Part shown: positions 11,948 through 22,323 of the stretch, one piece after another | Position numbering within the stretch: position 1 is the stretch's first letter | How the letters are laid out: every line of letters begins with the position of its first letter | Origin: Mytilinidion resinicola | Taxonomy: Eukaryota > Ascomycota > Dothideomycetes > Mytilinidiales > Mytilinidiaceae | Assembly (NCBI RefSeq): GCF_010093595.1 | Contig: NW_022985438.1 | Span: 2,154,377-2,218,376 of the forward strand | Length of the DNA stretch: 64,000 bases | Direction of reading: 5' to 3' | Made by a program: the position numbers and the translations under genes | Notes under the pieces: model-generated | Seen by the model: only the letters and a program-made list of their open reading frames with translations | Databases searched by the model: none | Told to the model about the DNA's origin: nothing

Positions 11948-12295
11948 CTACAGAACGAATAACGAGCGACAAAGCAGCAACTGGAAGGAAAGAGAGAGTA
12001 AATCGCAGTTCGCCAAGATGACGCCCAACCCCGCGTAGGCAGCAATGCTCGTTCCGCAGGGCACACAAACAACGACTCCAGGATCTAAATTCGCACTGCC
12101 CTCTACGACAACCGCCTCTATCGTCGCAAGGGGCATGGGAGTTGGCCGATCCGGATGCGTACTAACGGTAATGCAATCCGGGAAGTTCGTTGCGGGGGTA
12201 TCCGTTGAATTGGCCTTTGTCAATGGGACAATACACGACTTCACCTCGTCTTGCGGTACCACCCTTGAACCGCAGTGCCATAGTAAACAAGACAT
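11948..12295 (-). CDS. hypothetical small protein, uncertain
   Basis: A 115-codon open frame with seven cysteines and a hydrophobic C-terminus ending LLCRSLFVL, which could be a GPI-anchor or membrane signal. It has no recognisable domain. The minus-strand sequence just upstream contains CCTACAG, so the displayed start may lie in an exon 2 with an earlier first exon. An antisense frame of 105 codons covers the same DNA (12045-12362), which weakens the case. It lies 63 bp downstream of the neighbouring hypothetical gene on the same strand. Confidence 0.25.
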   Translation of the reverse strand: MSCLLWHCGSRVVPQDEVKSCIVPLTKANSTDTPATNFPDCITVSTHPDRPTPMPLATIEAVVVEGSANLDPGVVVCVPCGTSIAAYAGLGVILANCDLLSLSFQLLLCRSLFVL

Positions 12296-12358
12296 CAGTA
12301 TAGCCTGTAGGCAGAGCGAATTGGTTATTTATTTCGTCACGAACTATGTTCGATCTGA

Positions 12359-13213
12359 TTAAACCTTATGACGAAGTATGAAGATTGCTTGCGAGCTAGA
12401 GTTTACAGGTATTAGCGAAGTGCTTGTAAAGCCGAAATCAGGCACTCGCACAAAATCGCGACAGCCGTAAAACCTATGGCCTACGGTGGTGAAGTCAAAT
12501 TGGTGTAAGTTCACCCCAAGCAGTGTGCCGATGATGTCGCCGAATACTAAGCCTCCTCGATTCATGGCGAGCAGGAAAGTGCGTACCGAACTCAGCGAAG
12601 GGGCGTCATACGCAATTGGCTTGACCATCAATCGTCCGGGTTTGAAATTAGAGCCCTCGTACTCCGAGTCGTAGTCGACATCCATACTTATACGCGCACC
12701 TAGGTACGGACCCACTTGACTGGAGAAGTTGACTTTCAAAACGGCGCGGTTTTTGGCATTCTCCCGATCCTGATTGCTCATGCCCGGGGCACTGATTTCT
12801 AAGAATTCAACATGGAGAGACCGGCATGGAGCCATCAGAATATTGATGGGGAGCAGCGAAGGAATATCGGTGACATGAGTGAGATCAGTGAGCACATAGC
12901 CGTCCGCCTCAGGAGGAGTGTGCTGTTGTGCCCATTGTGCAGCGGTCACGATCTCAGCCCGAGATCGGCGTATTAACAGAAGCGCGCGAACCGTATCTCG
13001 CAGTTCTTCCGGAAACATCCCTAGCACAGCTCGTAGTTTTGCACTCTGGACCGTGTCCTGCGGAAAATGTGCTAGCACCTGCGATATCTGCGCCGGCGAG
13101 AAATTGCGCATGTAACGGTATAAAGTTTCGGCTTGAAGGGTGTTGATATTCTCTTGTACCCAATTAAGAAATGGCTGGGAAGTGGCCTCATAGTATGGTG
13201 TCAGAGAGGCCAT
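12359..13213 (-). CDS. hypothetical protein, possibly DUF7770-like
   Basis: A single-exon open frame of 284 aa with ordinary globular composition. The N-terminal half is helix-rich (FLNWVQENINTLQAETLYRY ...). The C-terminal half contains a cluster of beta-prone segments and the pattern FTTVGHRFYGCRDFV near residue 245. That spacing (G-H-x(4)-G-C-R) reminds me of fungal DUF7770 proteins, but this is from memory and unconfirmed. No signal peptide or membrane segment is visible. The start is the first ATG of the frame, and the upstream region carries an 18-bp tandem repeat. The length and lack of stops make a real gene likely. Function unknown. Confidence 0.6.
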   Translation of the reverse strand: MASLTPYYEATSQPFLNWVQENINTLQAETLYRYMRNFSPAQISQVLAHFPQDTVQSAKLRAVLGMFPEELRDTVRALLLIRRSRAEIVTAAQWAQQHTPPEADGYVLTDLTHVTDIPSLLPINILMAPCRSLHVEFLEISAPGMSNQDRENAKNRAVLKVNFSSQVGPYLGARISMDVDYDSEYEGSNFKPGRLMVKPIAYDAPSLSSVRTFLLAMNRGGLVFGDIIGTLLGVNLHQFDFTTVGHRFYGCRDFVRVPDFGFTSTSLIPVNSSSQAIFILRHKV

Positions 13214-13383
13214 TGCGTGAGACGTTGCGTGAGGTAGATGAGTCTTCTGTACTGGCGTTTGGGTGTAAAAGAGGGCGATTGACCAACGGTGATTCGTGAT
13301 AGGGGGGATTGAGTGGTGGGCACTGGAAGAGGCAGTGATTGACTGATGGAGAATTTAGAATGGGCGGCGATTGACTGATAGGG

Positions 13384-13431
13384 GATTGAATGACTGATGA
13401 GGATTGAATGACTGATGAGGATTGAAATAGG
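13384..13431. repeat. 18-bp tandem repeat upstream of the hypothetical gene
   Basis: GATTGAATGACTGATGAG occurs twice in tandem (13384-13401, 13402-13419) with a partial third copy. Related ATTGACTGAT words occur at 13338-13350 and 13370-13380. It lies 170-220 bp upstream of the minus-strand start at 13213. Confidence 0.75.
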
Positions 13432-13879
13432 TAGTAATGAATCTGCTGGGAGAACTATATGGCAGCATGTCGAGCATTTAAATGCTCGAGGAATCTTGAG
13501 GGTCTGATCCGGTGGCCGCTTCCAGCGTTTAACCACGTATCAGCTGTCTATGTTCTCAAACATGTGTGAGGTTGAATGGGAACAGACTGCGGCGAGTGGT
13601 GGCAGCGCGCGATGGTAATGCGTGGCGTGCACCCAATATGATTTGTTGAGATTTCCTACGCCGCTAGAATATAAAACCCACTGCACAGGGTAAACGCGCG
13701 CTTGGGTCTAAAGGCCGTGGCTATTATGTTCCATTGTGCCATCACTAGCCTGCGCCATCGTGGGCACGTTTCAGCTCTTTTCCGAGGCTGAGGCCTGCAC
13801 GTTGGGAGGTGGCGCGGATCCCAATACCCGCCGGGCAGCCCAGCTTCCATCTAGATTTAAGCGCCTAGCCTGCGCGTGG

Positions 13880-13955
13880 TGATGCGCGGTGTTGTGCCGC
13901 CCCCGTGGTGTTATGCTGCCCCCATGGTGTTGTGCTGCTCCGTGGTGCTGGGCCA
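13880..13955. repeat. short degenerate GTGGTGTTGTGCTGC repeat
   Basis: Three to four imperfect copies of a G/C/T-rich unit (GGTGTTGTGCCGCCCCC-like) just upstream of the APH-like gene. Probably promoter or 5' UTR low complexity. Confidence 0.6.
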
Positions 13956-14032
13956 CCCAAAGCCTTCCAACCGCTTTTCTTCCCACCATTTCCTTTTCAA
14001 TTTCCCTCCACCTTTGCAAACCTGCATCCATC

Positions 14033-14985
14033 ATGTCGCAGCATCCTGACTTTGAGGAGCTTCATGTACTCCCACCCCCACCCGGCGTCCATATTCCCAC
14101 CCGGGAGGAGCTGACTTGCCTCTGTACCGAAGATGTGATGGGCTTCTCGAAGCACGTTGCCTATCCCCCGCACGCACCCCAACTCTGGATCAAGTACGGC
14201 TGTTCAGTAGTGCAGAACGAGGTTCCTGCGCAGATGATGGCGTACTATGGCCTCCAACAGCTACAGTCGTATGTCCGGATTCCGAAAGTCTACTACACCT
14301 GCCGTTATATGAATGTGTCTTATATTGTTATAGAGTACATCCCCGGTAAGACAATGGGCCAATTGCTGAAGGAACGCCCCACTCAGAAGCAGGATATTTG
14401 CAACCTGGTTGCCTTTGGTCTCCAGGAGCTCCTGCGCATCCCTGTACCCCCAGCTGCCCGCCCGGCTGCAATTAATGGAGGGAGGATTTGGCATTGTCTT
14501 TTCGATGATCATCAGGCTCCAATGGAATACCGAAATGTCTCTGAGCTAGAGACGCATCTAAATGAGGTAACCTGGTCCCCAGCATTTGCCCTTTGCATAT
14601 AACTAACGATGCGCTATAGTGGATCCGTATCACTAAACAGCCGACACCGGCCAAAAACCTCGCCTCTGAGCCTATGGTCTTCTGTTATGGCGATGTATGG
14701 CCTGAAAATTTCATCCTCGACCTGGACCAACGTCTTGTTACCATCATCGACTTCGCCGTCTCCAGCATCCTCCCATCCAGCTTTGCGAAGTATGCCCTCC
14801 GGTCAGGTGGAAACAAGATTGACGTGAGGTTGGACGAGCTGGTGAAGGTTCCCACTACCGACGGGGTTGATAATTTTGATGCGCTGTGTAGTGCTGCCGC
14901 CTGTATGGTCCAAGGACCGAGCTCATTCGCGATATGTGGTCGGCGAATTCTCGGTAGACCGACAGTACGGAGTCTTGCCCAGTAA
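14033..14985 (+). CDS. aminoglycoside-phosphotransferase (APH)-like kinase domain protein
   Basis: Two exons, 14033-14566 and 14620-14985, separated by a 53-bp intron (GTAACC donor, AACTAACG branch, CTATAG acceptor), give 299 aa. The protein-kinase-like APH fold is indicated by YIVIEYIPGKTMGQLL (hinge region), the Brenner-type motif CYGDVWPENFILD around residues 200-212, and IIDFAVSS (usually DFG or DWE in the family) about 20 residues later. Fungal genomes carry many such proteins, mostly of unknown substrate, so no specific reaction is claimed. I chose the ATG at 14033 over an upstream in-frame ATG at 13889 because the extra residues are encoded by a low-complexity repeat. The H of the usual HGD is C-Y here, so activity is uncertain. 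Confidence 0.8.
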
Positions 14986-15442
14986 GGGAGTTTAAACTAT
15001 CACACGTAGTAAGGGCAAATTCTAGGCGAAACTTGAACCAAGTGTTTATAACATGTATTCTAAAAGATACATAAATGTTAGGGATTCTGCTTTGATCACC
15101 AACTCCGTTCAAATGCTGCTATTCCATTCTCCCGAAACACCAGAGCTCCTGAGTTGAACAGCGGGGGTCGGAGGGTTTGCACTTTGTACTTGCAGAAGAC
15201 CGTGAAAGGGAAGATGCGTGTTTGGTTCCGTCGGATAATGTATAGGTGCTTGCAATAAAACTTGCTTGTGGTGGAACTTGGTTGCCTTGCCGTGCTTCGG
15301 TGGCGTCTTTCGATCACCCGCACCTGTCTCCTCGATCACTCTTTTTTGACCAGCGGTCCTTCCATCGTCAACAACACCAAAGTCTTTCATCCTTCACTTC
15401 TGCGTTACGCCAGACCGAAAGCGATATTCTTGCTTCGAAGAT
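14986..15442. other. intergenic
   Basis: No gene recognised between the APH-like gene and the next plus-strand open frame. Several overlapping short frames occur on both strands with no family character. Confidence 0.4.
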
Positions 15443-15715
15443 ATGGGCGTAATCGCCCTCGTTCAAGGCTTCAGACTTGATATCGCTAAATTTGACAGAT
15501 TTCTCGTCGCAGGTGGTCTTCCACCGAATGAGGGATTACAACCCTCCCCTTTCGAAGGGGCAGCTATTGCGGAGCTCTTTAAAACTAAAGGAGTTAATTG
15601 CGAAGTCCGAGTTTTCGTACCGCAGATGAAAGGAGTCAGCTGGTTAAAGTACGTCTTTATTTGCTGCGACTGGACCTATATACACAACACGAGAGAGATT
15701 AAGGGCTTGCTGTAA
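15443..15715 (+). pseudogene. hypothetical ORF, probably cut by an in-frame TAA
   Basis: The frame begins MGVIALVQGFRLD and runs 90 codons to TAA at 15713-15715. The same frame resumes immediately with ATG at 15716 and stays open through PLPATFKAMHQSLQAESGIS to a GTATAT donor-like site near 15781, with a plausible TTCCTCTAG acceptor at about 15822. Composition and the uninterrupted continuation suggest one longer gene with a nonsense mutation. I have only a vague memory of longer fungal proteins with this N-terminal pattern, so the family is unassigned. The alternative is a genuinely short 90-aa protein. Confidence 0.4.
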
Positions 15716-17230
15716 ATGCCCCTGCCGGCCACTTTCAAAGCCATGCACCAGTCGCTTCAGGCTGAGTCGGGCATCTCAAGGTATATTATATTCTCCTCTA
15801 ACAACCCTTGATTCCTCTAGTCGGCCTGTCAACACGTTTCCACCAAGTTTCGGAGCTATGTTGAAACGATCTTCTATATTAAATATATATGGCTCCACCA
15901 TATATCTTCTAAGTTGCCACGTGAGGTTAGGCTGAATTTAATCCCAGGCGCAATAGGGCCCAATGATGGCCACCCGACTTGGAGCCTAATTTCGCTTTAG
16001 CTTATCTACTCTGCAGGTAATCACGTACTTAAGACGGCATGTTCCTAAGACGGCATTCTCTTAAGACGGCTATAGTCCTAAGACGGCTATAGTCTTAAAA
16101 CAGTAACATCTTAAGACGAGGACGTTCTCCAGACACTCACGCTCTTAAGATAGGCCCGTCTTAAGACAGCTATATTCTTAAGATAGACATGCTTACAACA
16201 CAGTAATGTCCTCGGGACAATCATGTTCTTAGGAAAGTTGTCTATGCTATTTGCCTTCAAATGCTTATAAGACTCGGTGAAAAAGATACAAATTAATGCG
16301 CAGTTCTGAACCACAGCTGCGACCCATAATCTGTACCCTTTGGGTCCTTTCACGCTTCTCGAATAACAACTTCAAATTGATGAGATTATCAAAGACGCTA
16401 CACTGCCAAGGTTCGCTCCATTCACTATATTCTTCTACTAGAATCGACGTATCGGCTGGAATCGGGTGGCCAAGGTTGTGCCGGCCTGCTTGTAGTAAAC
16501 GTGGTGTTACAAGTAGTTACTGTGACACCTAGAAAGGAGCCTAGACTTCTAAGGCTTATAATACTGTATAGGGCCTGAATTCGTGACCTAGAATAGATTA
16601 AGGCCCCTCGTTAAAACTTGCTAATTTCTAGTAGGTACATCTGAGACTGCGCCACAGCAGGCGAGCAAGGGTGAGTTGACTGGAGCTGAAGCTGAGCCGG
16701 ACCTGAGCCGAACTCAGCCATAGCAGCGCAGGATCACGTGAACAGCCGGGGTTGGGCAGTGTGCACATTGGGGTGGTATAACGGCTTTATGGGATTCAAG
16801 AAATACATTCGTTCCGCACTTTGATATGCCGTTTTCGTGCGAACGTCCTCAAGTCACGTGTATCAAATACGGGGAAAACCGTCTCCGCCACGCACAGAGA
16901 TTTTTCTCTCCCAAACACACAACTTTGCGCCAAAACCACCAAACTCGAAGCGGAGTCCCGAAAGCAGATCGCCCTGCAGCACTGCACGCAATGGGCTACC
17001 GCGCTACAGCGGCAGCGTCAGCAATGGGCGACAGCCCTCCCTTCGCGGCGGGGATACACATATACATAGGCCCAGCGGCTCTCGCGGATCTCTGCTGCGA
17101 CATCCTCGGTTCTGGATGAACTAAGTTGCGGAGACGTTTGTGGGGCATTCCAGCACCACTGCAGCTCCCACAGCTCCTCTCCCGACTGCGCTCTCTACAC
17201 CTACAACCCATTCTCTCAGGGACAAGCGAG
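15716..17230. other. gene-poor stretch before the HIBADH gene
   Basis: Holds the degenerate repeat array described separately (16025-16237), an AT-rich stretch near 15870-15900, and the promoter and 5' UTR of the dehydrogenase gene. Overlapping short frames at 16821-17124 run in three phases and show no family features. Confidence 0.45.
16025..16237. repeat. degenerate tandem array, CTTAAGACGGCWAT-like unit of 16-17 bp
   Basis: About 13 units of 16-17 bp. The first four are nearly uniform (cTTAAGACGGC followed by AT or TATA). Later ones drift, for example TTAAAACAGT, TTAAGATAGG and TTAAGACAGC, and much of the drift is G-to-A or C-to-T. Similar words (GTAAGATGTCAT, CCTAAGATGCCAT) occur at 29847-29893. 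No function is evident. Confidence 0.75.
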
Positions 17231-18497
17231 ATGCGTGCAGCTTCAGCCATTGTGTCGCCCTTGCGGCGCCTTGCCCCGACTGCTGTGAGACATACTCAGC
17301 GACGATGCTTCTCCAACTCGCAGAACATGCAGGCCGTATGGGGCTTCATAGGTCTTGGACGCATGGGTAACTATGCTCCGCGCTCACATGACGTCCATTC
17401 CCGCTCACATTGCTCAGGATATCCCATGGCGAAGAACCTGCGAGCGAAGCTACCGGCCACCGACACTCTCATCGTTCAAGACGTCAACCTTGATGCCACA
17501 AAGCAGTTCCTTGGTGAGCATTCTGAGGGTGTCATTGTCGCCGAAAACGTGCGGGAAGTCGCAGAAAAATCGGTACGTGTACACGTCTTTCACCCACTAT
17601 CCCTCTCATATGATGAATACGTTCTATCAATGATCTAAGTTGGGGGCTACGTTCTGTGGCCCTTTTTTCTGATTCTAAACATACAAAGCCAATCCTCTGA
17701 TTCCTCAATACTATCTCAATTATATCTGGTCACGTGTTCTATCATCCACTGACACTCGATAGGAATGTGTTATCACCGTTCTGCCAGAGCCACACCACGT
17801 AGCAGGCGTATACAAGTCGATGTTGCAACCACCAAGCCTACTGAAGGACGGAACCGCCAAGGAACGCCTCTTCATTGACTGCTCAACCATCGATCCAACG
17901 ACCTCGCGTGAAGTTGCGAACGCAGCAACGCTATCTGGCCAAGGCAAATTCATCGATTCTCCCATGTCCGGCGGCGTTGTCGGCGCTCAAGCCGGTACTC
18001 TGACTTTCATGATTGGTGCAAGTGCGGATGTAGTGGACCGCGCCACGGAAGTGCTGTCGCTGATGGGTCGTCGCGTATTGCATTTGGGTGAACAGGGTGC
18101 TGGTCTTCACGGCAAGCTTGCCAACAACTACCTCCTAGCTCTCAACAACATCGCCACCGCAGAAGCCATGAACATGGGTATCCAATGGGGACTCGACCCC
18201 AAAGCTCTTGCTGGAATGATCAATATCAGTACTGGCAAATGCTGGCCGAGCGAGGTCAACAACCCAGTGCCAGGTGTAATTGAGGGTTCTCCCGCATCTC
18301 GAGGCTACGAGGGAGGATTCGGGGTGGCTCTTGCGAACAAGGATCTCAAGTTGGCCCTGAAGGCTGCGAAGGAGGCGAATATCAAAGTCGTTCTGGGCGA
18401 TGCTGCCAAGCAGCTTTACGATGAGACCGAGGCAGACTCCAATTGCAAAGGCAAGGATTTCTCTGTCGTATATAGATTCCTGGGAGGCAAAGAATAG
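17231..18497 (+). CDS. 3-hydroxyisobutyrate dehydrogenase, mitochondrial
   Basis: NAD-dependent oxidation of 3-hydroxyisobutyrate to methylmalonate semialdehyde in valine catabolism (known for the family). Exons 17231-17366, 17418-17572 and 17763-18497 join in phase to 341 aa. The first 32 residues are rich in R, S and A with no acids (MRAASAIVSPLRRLAPTAVR), a typical mitochondrial presequence. Then come the Rossmann motif GFIGLGRMGYPMAKNL, the substrate-binding signature DSPMSGGVVGAQAGTL and the catalytic-lysine segment GAGLHGKLANNYLLA. Intron 2 is rather long (190 bp). The protein ends VVYRFLGGKE, normal for the family. No defect seen. Confidence 0.95.
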
Positions 18498-18802
18498 ACG
18501 CATCATCCATCAATCATGAATTACACTTCTCAATTTCCGAGTCATCTAGCATTTCGGCCCTGTACCAAAGCTCAACTGTTAACGTTGTTCAATACACGTC
18601 CCCAAGACCCTGTGCTATAGGCATGATTCTGTGCGATTCAAGCATGGCTAAACCGCCCATCCAGCGCCCCAAAATAATACCCCAACGCATTCAAAGTCCC
18701 TCAGCGCCATAACGTGCCTACGAAACCGCAACTCCCATGATTACGCATCCCACCCACCACCATATCCCACACTGCTACCATAACACCGCCCCATCATCCC
18801 AT

Positions 18803-19426
18803 CTACGGATTCTGCACCTTATGATCCCCCTGAATAACATCCTGATACGCCGGCGGCGGCCCCTGCGGCTGCGCACTCGAGCCCTCCCCCTCCCGCGCCT
18901 GGGGCGCCTGCGCCGGCGCCGTCGGCTGCGCAAAGCTATTCTCCGTCCCGCCCTGCTGGCCGGGGAACTGCCCCGCCGTCGGCTGCGAGCTCACAGTGCC
19001 GTACCCGCGCTGCTGGTGATGCTGCACCCTGCGTCCCCCAGCGCCCGCGCCGCCTTGCTGCACATAGTAGTAGGTCACCGTGCGGGCGCCGTTCTCGCCG
19101 CCGTCGGTGCCGTCGACGCGCGTGTACGAGTCGTATGGGTCCGGGTACTTGAGGATGATGTACCAGGCGTGCAGCAGGCCGGGGAGGAAGCCGAGGCAGC
19201 AGAGGGCGATGTTGATGAGGGAGTCGGCGCTGCAGATGCCGCGTTTGACCCAGACTAGGCGGGATATGTTAGTTCGGGGGGGTTACGGGGGTGCAGCGTG
19301 TGCGGTTGGAAAAGAGGTGGTGGCGTTGGGTGCCTGGAGGTTCATGCGGGGAGCTTTGGGGTACGTACCGCCGATGGGAGGGAAGAGGATGGAGAGCAGG
19401 CAGAGGAAACAGTCGGTGCCGCACAT
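18803..19426 (-). CDS. Pmp3-family (UPF0057) membrane proteolipid with long C-terminal tail
   Basis: Exons 19369-19426 and 18803-19254, joined across a 114-bp intron, give 169 aa. The N-terminal 50 residues are the Pmp3/RCI2 domain: [19 protein letters not shown], then [19 protein letters not shown], two membrane segments of the plasma membrane. Yeast Pmp3 is only about 55 aa and affects membrane potential and salt tolerance. Here the domain is followed by roughly 110 residues of polar, Q/G/P/A-rich tail containing YYYVQQGG and PPPAYQDV. The latter is a PPxY motif, a known docking site for NEDD4/Rsp5 ubiquitin ligases. Fungal Pmp3 paralogues with tails exist, so the extension is not itself an error. 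Confidence 0.88.
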
Positions 19427-19994
19427 TGTGGAGGCGATTGTAGGCGTGACGGTTTTGGTGGAGGGGTTTGGGAGTGTTTGGAGGTGGATTGCGGGCGGCG
19501 ACACAGCGATGTAGGTGAGGCTTTATGGTTCGCCGCGTCATGAGGCTGAGCAATTCGCGATCAGGTGCTGGGCCGCAGAGTTTTTCCGCTCCGGGGGAAG
19601 CCGACGGCCGCACTGGGAATGAGCGAAGGATGTGTATCTCGACTTCTATTTGGTTTTGTCTAGCTTAGTTAAATGTTCACATATGCTTTGAAAGGATCAA
19701 GTCAAGAGTTCGGAGACTCAGGAGACTAGTCGTTGCTTGCGCTGTGTATTCACGCGGTTCAAGTTGAGCGAGTTCACGCGAATGGAATAATCTATGGAAT
19801 AGAGAATGAAGTAGTGGGTATGTGAATAATGTCGTTCAGTCAATTAACCAGCCCCAGCTTCTACCAGAAGTCACCGCATCCAAACAGACCCAAACTCCAA
19901 GCATCACCCCGGGAGCCCATGAAACAGTCGGGTTAAGACTCTACAAAGGTACCAGCCAACACAACGAACATAATATCCTGCACAATCTCCAATC
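19427..19994. other. intergenic
   Basis: Between the Pmp3-like start codon and the NUF2 stop codon, both on the minus strand. No gene or repeat recognised. Confidence 0.45.
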
Positions 19995-21555
19995 TCAAAG
20001 ACTCGACTCCATTTCGGTGATGTAAAGCTTGATGTGTGACTCCATCTTGAGATACTCGTCGTGCGCCGCATGGACTTCGTTCTCGATGTTCTCCTTCAAA
20101 TCGGCCATCTATGAGACCGTAATTAGTATTTGTATATCAAATTTGATCCTGTGCGAAAATCTCGCTAGACTTACCTTCTTCTCAGTCTGCTCAATCCTGA
20201 CCCGCCGCCTCTCCATCTCTTTGCCCTTCTCTCCCCTCTCTTCCGCTAGACGCTTGTGCACGCTCTTCAGCTCTTCCATGCGTGTCCTTGCCGTCTCTGC
20301 CTTTTCGTCGGCGTTGCGTCGCAGCTTGTCTGTTCGTGCATTCACATTGGACAGCTGCTTCTGCAGTAGCCGCTCTTGCCTCTCGACGTCCCGAACATTG
20401 TTGCTTCGATCGGATAGAGCATCTCGGTGTCTAGCAGCCTTGGTGAGTTCTTCCTCCTCCTTGCTCAGGTCTGTCTGGACGTCGGTGAGAAGGCGTGTAC
20501 AGGCGTGGACGTCGGATATGACGACGCCAAATGAATCGGTAGAGGTCTGCAGAGCGCGGGCGCGACGGTCTAGTGAATCGATCTGGGTCTTATCTGCTGT
20601 CAGGCTGGCATTCAGGTCGCGAAGAGAGTCTTCCAGAACCGCCGGGCTCTGTTGAGTGTATGGGCGGAGCTTCGCAGCTTCTTGCTTCACGTTCATCGTG
20701 GCCTCTGTCTTCTCCTCTAGCACGCGCTTCAGGTTGTTTTGCTCTTCCTTGACACGCTCCAGTCGCTCCTGGACACGCTCCTGGGCCCTCTTGAGGTCCA
20801 AGAGACGTTGTTTGAGCTCGCTATTCCGCTTCTCCCTCTGTTGTACCGCTGTCTCGGTGCCTTTGCGGTTTCGCTGTAGGTCGGCAAGTTGGACCTCCCT
20901 AAGCTTGTTGTCCCTGTGTAGCGTCTCTATGCGGTTCTTCACGGTCTGCGCCTTATCCCAATGCTCATCGATCACGGCCGACTGTGACTCGCGGAAGCGA
21001 ATGAAGTTGATGAGGTACGAAAAGATTTTGGCAAGACGCTCGCGCGTGGGCTTGTACAGGTCCTGGAAGGTGAAGTCGTGGATGCCGCACTACATTCGTT
21101 AGCCCGTCGTGCACAGCCCATAGATCCAACATTGACGTACCTCAGCCAACAATTTCCTCGTAGTAAGGAAGAACGCCATAAGATCGCGAGTGTCGGATGT
21201 GTAGATTCGTTCGGCATCTGGCCCACACATGTCCTCCGCGGCTGCTCGCATAGCTGGCGCGACCACCTCTCGCGTCACATTCATAATAACGTCGAGGAGC
21301 ATCTCGAATATCTTCTGGATCTGCTGCGGATTCGGCTTGTGAAGATCGGCTAGAGTGAAGCTCATCCCAAACGACCCCGTAATATCATTGATACATCCCG
21401 CGATCTCCTTGTCAGGCTAGAAAACAGTTAGAACAATAGCCAGAAAACGAGCTGTTTACACCTACCAAAGTCATGAAAGCATCGCCTTCGTCAGGCTGGC
21501 GGCTGCGATTATTGTTACCGGAGCTGCGCGCAGTACTCATGCGTCCGTAATCCAT
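19995..21555 (-). CDS. nuf2: kinetochore protein Nuf2
   Basis: Nuf2 is a subunit of the NDC80 complex, which couples kinetochores to spindle microtubules. Four exons in phase (21466-21555, 21141-21416, 20175-21089, 19995-20108) give 464 aa, matching yeast Nuf2 (451 aa). Residues 30-160 form the Nuf2 calponin-homology domain, with [16 protein letters not shown] near its start and [19 protein letters not shown] followed by [14 protein letters not shown] near its end. The rest is an uninterrupted coiled coil rich in E, K, R, Q and L. The last 38-codon exon supplies the C-terminus ITEMESSL. No stop or frame problem. Confidence 0.93.
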
Positions 21556-22323
21556 TGTAAAATGTGTCTTTGGCGCAGGCGGCGAGGGCGGAAGTGGTGG
21601 TGTTTTGTCCAGGTAGGCTGCTCCGAACGTGAGGTTGTATTACCTTTGTAGTGTTGTGCCAAGAAGTAAACAAAGGCCTGTGCTTTCCTACTTTTAAACC
21701 CCACGTGACCCAAGCGCTACATCCACCACATAGCATCTTACGCAGTGTGAATAGATTTATTCGTAAACTTTGGATCAAGAAGACCTCAAAGTGTATTGTA
21801 CCTGCTGATTAAACATCACCAAATACGGCCATTACTTAGGGCCGCTAAGCTGCTGGGCCTTAGAAACCACATATGAATCACAATCTCACAAAGCATTTGC
21901 ACACAAAGATATTCCAACATTCTCCATTTCCTAATCTACACAGTGCGCCGGCACTATCCACTCGTGCTCTCGCCAGCCATCGTCTTGCCGCATAAGCGAG
22001 CCCCCATCAGAGACGATGGCGGCAACCCAGACACGTAGAAGGCGCACGCTCGAGAAAAGCGCATACGTCGACGCTCAAGGTAAGCGGCCGGCTTCCAAAA
22101 GCAATCTCCATTAGAAAGGCACAGTAGACGTCGGCAGAAAACAGGACAGGCCGGTCGCTGAATCCAGACGCCACGCTACCGAGTTTATGCAGGAAGACGG
22201 TCACCAAAAATCGCCCTTACATGCTGTTGATGACGACGGCGTTCCCTAAAGTGACTTCTACGTGCAAGCCAGATCATATCCCATGTCGTATACCGATCGA
22301 ATGCACGTAGGCTGGGCCACACG
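21556..22323. other. intergenic
   Basis: Promoter side of NUF2 and 3' side of the 4E-T-like gene. Only short shadow frames are seen. Confidence 0.45.

Noticed and set aside
16821..17124. Three overlapping plus-strand frames upstream of HIBADH
   Set aside because: They compete in three phases and lie in the likely promoter/5' UTR; no family features.
20029..21102. Serine/arginine-rich plus-strand frames opposite NUF2
   Set aside because: Complement of the coiled-coil coding strand; the minus strand encodes full-length Nuf2.
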